A stretch of 18,526 bases of DNA from assembly GCA_002392945.1 (NCBI GenBank), contig DGHZ01000029.1:1633-20158 (forward strand), given 5' to 3'. Numbering within the stretch: position 1 is the stretch's first letter; every line of letters begins with the position of its first letter. The position numbers and the translations under genes were made by a program. Positions 7,337 through 15,296 of the stretch are shown one piece after another. The notes under the pieces were generated by a model that saw only the letters and a list, made by a program, of their open reading frames with translations, did not search any database and was not told the DNA's origin. This DNA comes from Caryophanales bacterium UBA3835. GTDB lineage: Bacteria > Bacillota_I > Bacilli_A > RFN20 > CAG-826.

Positions 7337-7365
7337 GTGATAATTAATATAATATTTAGTAATAT
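7337..7365 (+). promoter_or_regulatory. Probable promoter of dnaE-polA-mutM/coaE, leaderless geometry
   Basis: GTGATA (7337-7342), a 17-bp spacer and TAATAT (7360-7365) end 6 nt before the dnaE ATG, giving no leader. A second option, TATAAT at 7348-7353 with a poor -35, would give a leader of about 11 nt. Neither leader holds a Shine-Dalgarno sequence. Confidence 0.45.
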
Positions 7366-7371
7366 ATTTGT

Positions 7372-10300
7372 ATGTTTGTACCACTAAGAGTTATATCAGG
7401 ATATTCCTTTCTAAAAAGCGGATTAACTATGGATAAAATCTCCCATAGTGTTCTTTCTAGTGGTTATATAGGAGCAGGCCTTGCAGACTTCAACTATTTA
7501 TATGGAGTTCCTCACTTCATGGAACAGATGAATAAAATTAAAAAGAAAGCCATTATTGGAATCTCTATTTTAATTAATGACTACTCTTTAGTGTTATATG
7601 CATTAAACGAAGAAGGATACAAGAATTTAATCATGGTTTCCGCTCTTATTTCTAAAGGTGATACTGCAGAAGATTATCTAAAAGATAATCACAAAGGTTT
7701 ATTAGGAGTTTTAGAGTCTTACTATAATGCTTTTCCTGAAGAATTTGAACAACCAGATTTTGCTAAAAAAATCGCAAAATTATCTAACTTAGTAGACACG
7801 TTTTATATCGGAATTGAAGTTAGCGATAAAGATGATATTAATTACGCGGATAGAGTGAGAAAATTCGCTAGCGAACATACTTATCAAACCGTCGCTTTTC
7901 CACGTATTGAATATCAAAAGAAAAACGAGGCAATTACTTTAGACATCTTAAAAGCTATTGATAAGGGCGAGAAAATTGAAAGTAAAGTAAAGTCTGGGGA
8001 AAACTATTTTAAACCAGTAGAAGCATATGACTCTTTATATAATAAAGAAGAAATTGAATTAACTGAGAAAATTCTTAACTCATCTTCTTTTGAATTTAAT
8101 AAAAAACGTGGACAGTTATATCATTTCCCAGTTAGCGACTCAATTGACACTCTTAAAAGAAAAGTTCATCAAGGCTTAAAAGATAAAGGCATCTTAGATC
8201 AAAAGCATATCGATAGATGTAAAAAAGAATTAGATGTCATCATTGAAATGGGTTTCCAAGACTATTTCTTAATTGTTTCTGATTATGTTAGCTATGCTAA
8301 AAATCACGATATTTTAGTGGGTCCAGGTAGAGGAAGCGCAGCTGGATCATTAGTGTCGTACTGCCTTAATATCACCGAAGTTGACCCATTAGATTATGAT
8401 TTACAATTTGAAAGATTCTTAAATAAAGCTAGAAAAACCATGCCTGATATTGATGTCGATTTTATGGACACTAAGCGTGAAGACATGGTCGAATATATGA
8501 GACAGACATATGGCAATGAAAAAGTTGCTAGTATTGTCGCAATTCAAACCATTCAAGCTAAGCAAGCTCTAAGAGACATTGGAAGAATCTATGACATTCC
8601 AACTAGACACATCGATTTATTATCTAAAGCAATTCCCGATAAAGTTAATTTAAGAGAAGCATATAAAACGGTTCCACAGTTCAAAACTTTAGTCGATAGC
8701 GACAAATATTTCCTAGAAATAGTGTCTCTAGCCTCTAAAATTGAAGGACTTCCTAGACAAGCTGGCACTCACGCTGCAGGTATTGTTTTAAATCAAGACG
8801 AGCTTACCAGTGTTATTCCAGTCACTATTGATTATGAAGACCACTATACTGTGCAATATGAAAAAGACTATCTTGAACCTCAAGGTATTTTAAAGATGGA
8901 CTTTTTAGCAATTAGAACATTATCAATAATTGAATACTGTATTGAACTCGTTAATAAAAACCATGACACAAGCTTAGACTTTTATCATCTTCCTTATCTT
9001 GATAAGGAATGTTATGAATTATTTAAAAATTTGCAAACTATCGGTATCTTCCAACTTGAAAGCTCTGGTATGAAAAATGCTATGAAGATTTTAAAGCCTG
9101 AATGTTTTAATGACATCGTTGCCTTAATTGCTTTATTTAGACCAGGACCAATGGATAATATTAAAGACTATGCAGATCGAAAAGCAGGAAAGATTAAACC
9201 GAAATATTTATCTAAAGATGTCGAAGAAATATTATCTTCTACTTATGGAGTATTAATCTATCAAGAGCAAATATCTTCTCTTGCAATTAAAATGGCGGGA
9301 TATTCTCCAGAAGACGCAGACTTATTTAGACGGGCTGTTTCTCATAAAGAGAAATCGGTTTTAGAAAATAGCAAGAAACAATTTGTTTCTGGCTGTATTA
9401 AAAATGGGTATTTAGAAAAAGACGCAGTGGCGATGTTTAATAACATCCTTAAATTTGCAGATTATGGCTTTAATAAGTCTCACGCTGTGGTCTACGCCAT
9501 TATCGCTTGTCGAATGGCCTATTTAAAATATCACTACCCGCTCGAATTCTATGATTCTATATTAACAATCTCTTCTGGAGGAACAGATGCTAAATTTGGA
9601 GATTATGTGTCCGAACTCAAAAAAAGAAAATTAAAAGTATTACTCCCAGATATCAATAAAAGTGAGATACACTTTGTTATAGACAAAGATGGACTATTAT
9701 TTCCTATCAATATGATTAGAGGAGTGAATATTGATGTTACAAATAAAATATTAGATGAAAGACACCTAAACGGAGAATTCACCGACTATTTTAACTTTGT
9801 TAGTAGAATGTTTTCTAATAATGTCTCCGAACTAGTGATTTTAAAAATCATTAATTCAGGAGCGTTAGATGTCTTTAATAAAAATAGAGAGACATTAAGA
9901 GCAACACTTCACTACGCATATCAATTAGCAGAGTTATCTTTAGATAATGAAGGACAATTAATCTTAGATGATACCTTAGATCATCAAAAGCAATATTTTG
10001 AAGCCAAAGATGACCCGCTAACTAATTTAAATCTCGAATATGAAGAGTTAGGAATCATGTTAAGTGATAATCCTCTTCGTTATAAAAAAGACTTACTTGA
10101 TCGCTATCACGTAATTAGTATCTCAGATATTTCAACTAGTAATGGTTATATTAACATTGCTGGTATTGTCTCCACCATCAAAGTCATCAAATCCAAAAAG
10201 AACAACACCTCGATGGCGTTTATGAAAGTATTTGATGAAGATGGAGAAATCGAAGTAGTCGTCTTTGCAAAAACTTATGAAAAAGTATTTTCTCTATTAG

Positions 10301-10395
10301 AGAAAAATAATATTTTATTAATAAACGGCCGCTACGACAAAAAAGATGATAAAGATAGCTTTATTGCAAACGAAATCAAACTATTAGAGGAATAA
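7372..10395 (+). CDS. dnaE: DNA polymerase III alpha subunit (DnaE type)
   Basis: C-family replicative DNA polymerase, 1007 residues; in Bacilli DnaE cooperates with PolC, extending primers. Domains: degenerate PHP (1-230), palm with GPGRGSAAGSLVSYC and the catalytic MPDIDVDF (D359, D361) plus LKMDFL (D510), fingers with YGVLIYQEQI, DADLFRRAVSHK and FNKSHAVVYA, and a C-terminal OB fold (IAGIVSTIKVIKSK... VVVFAKTYE). The usual PHP start (HxHSxYS) reads PLRVISGYSFL, so the metal-binding histidines are gone and PHP catalysis is unlikely. The protein ends right after the OB fold and lacks the C-terminal region of typical 1100-residue homologues. There is no ribosome site, and the start matches the family N-terminus. 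polA begins 3 bp past its stop. Confidence 0.95.
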   Translation: MFVPLRVISGYSFLKSGLTMDKISHSVLSSGYIGAGLADFNYLYGVPHFMEQMNKIKKKAIIGISILINDYSLVLYALNEEGYKNLIMVSALISKGDTAEDYLKDNHKGLLGVLESYYNAFPEEFEQPDFAKKIAKLSNLVDTFYIGIEVSDKDDINYADRVRKFASEHTYQTVAFPRIEYQKKNEAITLDILKAIDKGEKIESKVKSGENYFKPVEAYDSLYNKEEIELTEKILNSSSFEFNKKRGQLYHFPVSDSIDTLKRKVHQGLKDKGILDQKHIDRCKKELDVIIEMGFQDYFLIVSDYVSYAKNHDILVGPGRGSAAGSLVSYCLNITEVDPLDYDLQFERFLNKARKTMPDIDVDFMDTKREDMVEYMRQTYGNEKVASIVAIQTIQAKQALRDIGRIYDIPTRHIDLLSKAIPDKVNLREAYKTVPQFKTLVDSDKYFLEIVSLASKIEGLPRQAGTHAAGIVLNQDELTSVIPVTIDYEDHYTVQYEKDYLEPQGILKMDFLAIRTLSIIEYCIELVNKNHDTSLDFYHLPYLDKECYELFKNLQTIGIFQLESSGMKNAMKILKPECFNDIVALIALFRPGPMDNIKDYADRKAGKIKPKYLSKDVEEILSSTYGVLIYQEQISSLAIKMAGYSPEDADLFRRAVSHKEKSVLENSKKQFVSGCIKNGYLEKDAVAMFNNILKFADYGFNKSHAVVYAIIACRMAYLKYHYPLEFYDSILTISSGGTDAKFGDYVSELKKRKLKVLLPDINKSEIHFVIDKDGLLFPINMIRGVNIDVTNKILDERHLNGEFTDYFNFVSRMFSNNVSELVILKIINSGALDVFNKNRETLRATLHYAYQLAELSLDNEGQLILDDTLDHQKQYFEAKDDPLTNLNLEYEELGIMLSDNPLRYKKDLLDRYHVISISDISTSNGYINIAGIVSTIKVIKSKKNNTSMAFMKVFDEDGEIEVVVFAKTYEKVFSLLEKNNILLINGRYDKKDDKDSFIANEIKLLEE

Positions 10396-10398
10396 TAT

Positions 10399-13002
10399 AT
10401 GGCGAAATTAACAATTATTGATGGTAACTCATTATTATTTAGAGCCTACTTTGCTACCGCATATCCAGGAATGGAAATTATGCGCAATCAAGAAGGTATT
10501 CCTACCAACGCCATTTTTGCTTTTAGCAATATGATTAATAAAATTGTTTCTTCTTTAAAAGAAAAAGAAGGAATCATTGTTGCTTTTGATGCAGCAAAAC
10601 ATAATTTCCGTCATGACGCTTTAGAAACATATAAAGCTAACAGAAAACCTGCTCCGAAAGAATTAGTAGAACAATTCCCAATCGCAAGAGACTTCCTCAA
10701 GAATTTTGGTATTTTCCAATTTGAAGAAGAAGGCTTTGAAGGTGATGATATTGCTGGTACTATCGCTAAAAAAGCTGAAGAAGCAGGATATGAAGTAACT
10801 ATCTATACTTCAGACAGAGACTTTCTTCAATTAGTCGATGATAAAATCACTGTTAACATCATTAGAAAAGGTCTTTCTGATGTTGTTCCTATGACTCCAG
10901 AATTAGTTAAAGAAACATATGGTTTTGAGCCACTACAAATTATTGACTACAAAGGACTTAGAGGCGATAGCAGCGATAATCTTCCTGGTATACCAGGAAT
11001 TGGAGAAAAAACCGCGGTTAAATTAATCGAAGAATACGGTTCTTTTGATAACATAATCGCTCATGTTAATGAAATTAAAGGTAAAGTTGGAGAAGCAATC
11101 AAAGAAAATAGTGAAATCGGTCGCATTTCTAGAGATCTTGCGATCATTAAAACCGATATTGAACTTCCATTCTCTATAGAAGATACAATCTATGAAGGAT
11201 ATTCTTTTAAATCCATTAATTCATTCTGCCAAAAATATGGATTAAAACAATTCTTAGCTAAAGTATCTCCTAAATGGAAGAAGAGTGAAGAAAGCATCAA
11301 TATTGAAGTAGAAAAAATCTCCTCTTTTGAAGGATTAACATTAGGAAAAGAAATCGGTATCGCCTTAGACTATGAAGACTATGACGACTATTATCGTAGT
11401 GAAATATTTGGCTTAGCTATTAGTGATAAAAACCACCACTACTATATTTCGCTTAATGAGGCTAAAGCGGATAAAAAATTATTAGAAATATTACAATCTA
11501 ATGACTATAAAAAGTACTGCTTTGACTATAAAGCCATTAAAGTATCTTTATCAAATAATGGCATAGCCATTAATGGATTAGAATTCGATATTTTAATCGC
11601 CTCATATTTATTAGATACATCAATTAAAAATAGTCCTCAAAATGTCTTTAGCTTATACGGAGTAGATATTTCTAGTGAGAAAAAAGATGAAGATTTATCT
11701 TTATTCACTAGTGAAAATCCTGATTATACCGCTAAAGTTGCTTATCAATCATTATGCTTAGCAAACAAAGTAAAAGCGGAGTTAGTTAAGATTGCAGTCT
11801 ACGATTTATATGAAACAGTAGAACTTCCTTTAATTGACACATTAGCCAATATTGAAATCGAAGGATTCCCATTAGACACTAAAGTTCTTGATGAATTTGG
11901 AGATGTCTATAAAACAAAGCTCAAAGAAATAGAACAAGAAATCTTTGATTTAGCGGGTGAAAAATTCAATATATCATCTTCTAAACAAACCGCAGTCATT
12001 CTTTATGAGAAATTAGGTTTACCATCCAACAAAAAAGGCTCAACATCATTTGATAATCTTAAAGAATTAGTAGATAAACACCCAATCGTTAATAAGATTT
12101 TAGAGTATCGCAAATACTCAAAACTGATATCCACTTATATCGAAGGATTAAAACCCCATGTCTATAAAGATGGAAAAATTCACGCTTGCTTTAATCAAGC
12201 TTTGACACAAACTGGAAGATTATCTTCCTCAAACCCAAATTTACAAAACATTTCTATTCGTGATGAAGAAGGAAAAATGATTAGAAAAGCCTTCTATTAT
12301 CCAAACCACGAATATGAGATTTTAAGTCTAGATTACTCACAAATCGAACTACGCATTTTAGCTCATCTATCAGGTTGCGAGTCTCTAAAAAAAGTATTCG
12401 AGTCAAACGAGGATATTCATAGCGCTACTGCAAAGAAATTATTTAACCTAGATAACGAACCAAACTCCATTCAAAGAAGAAAAGCCAAAGCCGTTAATTT
12501 TGGTATCATATATGGCATTTCTGATTGGGGTTTAAGCGAACAGCTTGAGATTCCTTTAGGAGAGTCTAGAGCGATTATTAATAATTTCTACGCTGCCTTC
12601 CCTGAGGTAAATGATTTCTTTAAAGATATAGTTTCAAAAGCTATGGAAAATGGTTATGTATCCACTATGTTAGGAAGACGAAGATACTTAAGAGAATTAC
12701 ATGATTCAAACTATCAAGTTAGAGAATTTGCTAAACGTGCTGCTATGAACGCTCCTATACAAGGAAGTGCTGCAGATTTAATAAAAATAGCGATGATTCG
12801 CGTGGAAAAAGCGCTAAAAGAGGCTGGTTTAAAAACTAAAATGGTTTTACAAATCCACGATGAATTAATTTTTAAAGTACCTAAAGAAGAAAAGGAGAAA
12901 GCCTACGAAATCGTTAAATCCACTATGACTTCAGCAATGGATCTATCAGTTCCGCTTGAAGTTGATGGAGGATATGGAGATTCGTGGTACGACTGCAAAT
13001 AA
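10399..13002 (+). CDS. polA: DNA polymerase I
   Basis: 867-residue A-family polymerase for Okazaki-fragment maturation and excision repair. The 5' nuclease domain (about 1-290) has IDGNSLLFRAYFA, KANRKPAP, GFEGDDIAGT, YTSDRDFLQLV and GLRGDSSDNLPGIPGIGEKTA. The 3'-5' exonuclease-like region (about 300-460) keeps D324, E326 and D397 but has YTAKV (443-447) where active enzymes have YxxxD, so proofreading is probably lost or weak. The polymerase domain has TGRLSSSNPNLQNI, motif A DYSQIELR (D645), motif B RRKAKAVNFGIIYG and motif C QIHDE (H820, D821, E822). GAGGAA lies 6 nt before the ATG, overlapping the dnaE end; mutM/coaE begins 3 bp after its stop. Confidence 0.98.
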   Translation: MAKLTIIDGNSLLFRAYFATAYPGMEIMRNQEGIPTNAIFAFSNMINKIVSSLKEKEGIIVAFDAAKHNFRHDALETYKANRKPAPKELVEQFPIARDFLKNFGIFQFEEEGFEGDDIAGTIAKKAEEAGYEVTIYTSDRDFLQLVDDKITVNIIRKGLSDVVPMTPELVKETYGFEPLQIIDYKGLRGDSSDNLPGIPGIGEKTAVKLIEEYGSFDNIIAHVNEIKGKVGEAIKENSEIGRISRDLAIIKTDIELPFSIEDTIYEGYSFKSINSFCQKYGLKQFLAKVSPKWKKSEESINIEVEKISSFEGLTLGKEIGIALDYEDYDDYYRSEIFGLAISDKNHHYYISLNEAKADKKLLEILQSNDYKKYCFDYKAIKVSLSNNGIAINGLEFDILIASYLLDTSIKNSPQNVFSLYGVDISSEKKDEDLSLFTSENPDYTAKVAYQSLCLANKVKAELVKIAVYDLYETVELPLIDTLANIEIEGFPLDTKVLDEFGDVYKTKLKEIEQEIFDLAGEKFNISSSKQTAVILYEKLGLPSNKKGSTSFDNLKELVDKHPIVNKILEYRKYSKLISTYIEGLKPHVYKDGKIHACFNQALTQTGRLSSSNPNLQNISIRDEEGKMIRKAFYYPNHEYEILSLDYSQIELRILAHLSGCESLKKVFESNEDIHSATAKKLFNLDNEPNSIQRRKAKAVNFGIIYGISDWGLSEQLEIPLGESRAIINNFYAAFPEVNDFFKDIVSKAMENGYVSTMLGRRRYLRELHDSNYQVREFAKRAAMNAPIQGSAADLIKIAMIRVEKALKEAGLKTKMVLQIHDELIFKVPKEEKEKAYEIVKSTMTSAMDLSVPLEVDGGYGDSWYDCK

Positions 13003-13005
13003 AAT

Positions 13006-14418
13006 ATGCCAGAATTACCAGAAGTTGAAACAGTTAAGAATGTATTAATACCAATCGTTAAAAATAGAAAGATTATAAAAATTGATGTTTTAAGAGCGGG
13101 TCAAATTGAAGGGGATGTAAAAGAGTTTATCTCTAACCTTCAAGGTCAAACTTTTTTAGATATTTCTCGAATCGGCAAATATCTAATTTTTCACCTCACT
13201 AATGAGTTAGTAATGCTTTCCCATTTAAGGATGGAAGGTAAGTATTATGAACTATTAGAAAGCGATAAAGATTCTAAGTATGCAAGAGTGGTATTTCATC
13301 TAGATAACGACCACAAACTATGTTATGACGATTCAAGATGTTTTGGCATTCTGAAATTATCTAGTGAAGCAACTTATAAATCCGATGAAATGATTGCTAA
13401 ACTCGGCCCAGAACCTTTCTATATTAATGAAGTTAAATCACTAATGGAGAAAGTGAAAAACATTAAAAAGCCAATTAAGACAGCTTTATTAGATCAAACC
13501 TTAATGACTGGCTTAGGCAATATCTATGTTGATGAAACTTTGTTTGCGTCTAATATTCATCCGTTGACTCCTGCAAATAAAATCAAAGAAGCGGAATGGA
13601 GAAAGATTGTTAATAACGCTAAAGAGATTCTCTTACAAGCTATTGAATCGGGCGGCTCCACTATTAAAAGTTACCATCCTGGAAAAGATATTGATGGTAA
13701 CTTCCAAACTAGACTTAAAGTGTACGGCAAATCTGGAGAAATATGTCCGGCCTGTCATAAGCACGAATTACGCTTTATTAAAGTAGGGGGAAGAGGCACT
13801 ACTTTCTGTCCGGGTTGTCAAAGAAAAGTTGGTGAACCTCTTAATGTAGCCATCACTGGTAAGATTGCTTCAGGAAAATCCACAGCATCAGAAGCGTTTA
13901 AAGAACACGGCTATCCTGTTTTATCGTCCGATAAAGTAGTAAGTGAATTATATAAAGTAAGTGAATTAACTAATAAAATCGAAAAAGCATTTTCTTTAAA
14001 GTTTAATAATAACGAAGTCGATAAAGACGTACTTAGAGATTATCTTTTAACTCATCCAAAAGATAAAAGAAAGTTAGAAAGAATGGTCCATCCTCTAGTA
14101 GAAAAAGAAATTTCTAATTTCTTATCTACATCAAAATCCCCAATTAGAATAGTTGAAGTCCCGTTGCTATTTGAATCTAATTTAGATAGATATTTTGATA
14201 ACATCATTGTCATCGATATACCTCAAGATAAACAAGACGAGCTCATTTCTAATAGAGATAAAACTAAAGCCTTATATTTAAAAGAAATAAATAAAACTAA
14301 TAAAATCGATCAAAATATTCTAAAGGCTACATACGTCATAAAAAATGACGGCACGAAGGCCGCCTTTATAGATAAAATTAATAAGATAATTATTGAGCTA
14401 GAAAGCTTGGCAAAGTAA
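13006..14418 (+). CDS. mutM-coaE: Fusion protein: formamidopyrimidine-DNA glycosylase (MutM/Fpg) + dephospho-CoA kinase (CoaE)
   Basis: 470 residues in one uninterrupted frame. Residues 1-275 are a complete Fpg/MutM: catalytic N-terminus PELPEVE (P2, E3), K58, M76, DDSRCFG, GLGNIYVDE, and a zinc finger C247, C250, C268, C271 with R263 in GRGTTFCPGCQ. It excises oxidised purines such as 8-oxoG and nicks the AP site. From about residue 279 follows a CoaE P-loop kinase (ITGKIASGKST, K291; MVHPLVEKEI; VEVPLLFESNLD; YVIKNDGT), which phosphorylates dephospho-CoA, the last step of CoA synthesis. The linker is 3-5 residues and has no in-frame internal start, so CoaE must be made as a fusion. In B. 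subtilis these are close but separate genes. No ribosome site is seen; translation probably reinitiates 3 bp after polA. The end overlaps dnaI by 29 bp. Confidence 0.93.
   Translation: MPELPEVETVKNVLIPIVKNRKIIKIDVLRAGQIEGDVKEFISNLQGQTFLDISRIGKYLIFHLTNELVMLSHLRMEGKYYELLESDKDSKYARVVFHLDNDHKLCYDDSRCFGILKLSSEATYKSDEMIAKLGPEPFYINEVKSLMEKVKNIKKPIKTALLDQTLMTGLGNIYVDETLFASNIHPLTPANKIKEAEWRKIVNNAKEILLQAIESGGSTIKSYHPGKDIDGNFQTRLKVYGKSGEICPACHKHELRFIKVGGRGTTFCPGCQRKVGEPLNVAITGKIASGKSTASEAFKEHGYPVLSSDKVVSELYKVSELTNKIEKAFSLKFNNNEVDKDVLRDYLLTHPKDKRKLERMVHPLVEKEISNFLSTSKSPIRIVEVPLLFESNLDRYFDNIIVIDIPQDKQDELISNRDKTKALYLKEINKTNKIDQNILKATYVIKNDGTKAAFIDKINKIIIELESLAK
14340..14364 (-). terminator. Intrinsic terminator of dnaB-dnaI, inside the coaE part of the fusion gene
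   Basis: On the minus strand GGCGGC, loop CTTCGT and GCCGTC (6 bp, one G-U pair) are followed by A and six T residues. It lies about 26 nt past the dnaI stop and is encoded within the CoaE NDGT motif codons. On the plus strand only TTTATA follows. Confidence 0.6.
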
Positions 14419-15295
14419 TTTCTTCCTTACAAAGCAATTTTAGTAATTGCTTAATTTGCTCAATTTTTGGTTTACTAGCTGCGTTTGATTGATACATCGT
14501 GCAGATTTCTTCCATAGAATAATTACTTGTAATTATAGTGAATAATTTATTTTTTGCTCTATAAGATAAAATTGGAAATAGAATATTTTCCCTAACAAAG
14601 TCACTTTTAAATTCATTACCAAAATCATCTAGAACTAGCATTTCACTATTTTTAATAGTTTCTAGCAAGTCATTAAATCTAGGACTTTTTTGGAACGCTA
14701 AATCTGTTAATTCTTTAAATCTTTCTGGAACATCAATAAAGGAAATGGAGTTATAGGCTTGATTTCTTGCTGCATCAACACAAAGTGTTGCGGCAAAATA
14801 AGATTTACCAGTAGACATATCCCCTTTAATATAGATCCAAGCATTAGATTTTTTATCTAAAGCAGATTCCTTATACTTCTTAAGAATTTCTTTTTTGCTC
14901 TTGCTTGATAAGTTAGAAATATCACTTCTAATGTGGTTATCAAAGAATTCTTCACCAAAATCAATTACCGCAAATCTCTTTTTAAAATTCACTTGTTCTA
15001 AATATTTCTTACAAGGAAGGATGTTTCTATCCACTACCCCTTCTTCATAGGTGATATTGGTTACTAAATATTTAGGATTTTTATTACAGTATTTTAACCC
15101 TTTACAGTTTTTACAGTTTTTTACATCTTCTGAAAAATCAAAGATTTTTGGTGCGTTCTCTCTAATTTGCTCATCATTAAGTCCAAGTTTTCTTAAATAA
15201 CGCATCGCTATTTCATTTTCAAAAATAGATTCTTCAATCTGTCTTAAAAACTTTTCAGATATGGTGATGTTTTGTTCAACTTTTAATCTTTCCAT
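14390..15295 (-). CDS. dnaI: Primosomal protein DnaI (replicative helicase loader)
   Basis: 301-residue AAA+ helicase loader of the Bacilli type; it loads the replicative helicase (DnaC in B. subtilis) onto DNA at the origin and at restart sites. The N-terminal helicase-binding domain contains a Cys cluster (C61, C64, C70, C95) matching the zinc-binding region of DnaI. The AAA+ domain has Walker A GDMSTGKS (158-165), Walker B MLVLDDFG (219-226) and the sensor-1-like TIITSNYS. It follows dnaB by a single base; GAGGA at the dnaB end serves as ribosome site. Its last 29 bp overlap the 3' end of the convergent mutM-coaE gene. Confidence 0.93.
   Translation of the reverse strand: MERLKVEQNITISEKFLRQIEESIFENEIAMRYLRKLGLNDEQIRENAPKIFDFSEDVKNCKNCKGLKYCNKNPKYLVTNITYEEGVVDRNILPCKKYLEQVNFKKRFAVIDFGEEFFDNHIRSDISNLSSKSKKEILKKYKESALDKKSNAWIYIKGDMSTGKSYFAATLCVDAARNQAYNSISFIDVPERFKELTDLAFQKSPRFNDLLETIKNSEMLVLDDFGNEFKSDFVRENILFPILSYRAKNKLFTIITSNYSMEEICTMYQSNAASKPKIEQIKQLLKLLCKEEITLPSFLAQ
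14432..14457 (+). terminator. Possible terminator of dnaE-polA-mutM/coaE, inside dnaI
   Basis: Arms AAGCAATT (14432-14439) and AATTGCTT (14445-14452) with a 5-nt loop lie 13 nt past the fusion-gene stop. The following AATTT tract is weak, so this is only a candidate. Confidence 0.35.
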
Positions 15296-15296
15296 A

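Noticed and set aside
14340..14390. Truncation or frameshift as cause of the mutM-coaE/dnaI overlap
   Set aside because: Both protein ends look natural and both frames stay open; CoaE reaches its normal C-terminal helix after NDGT.
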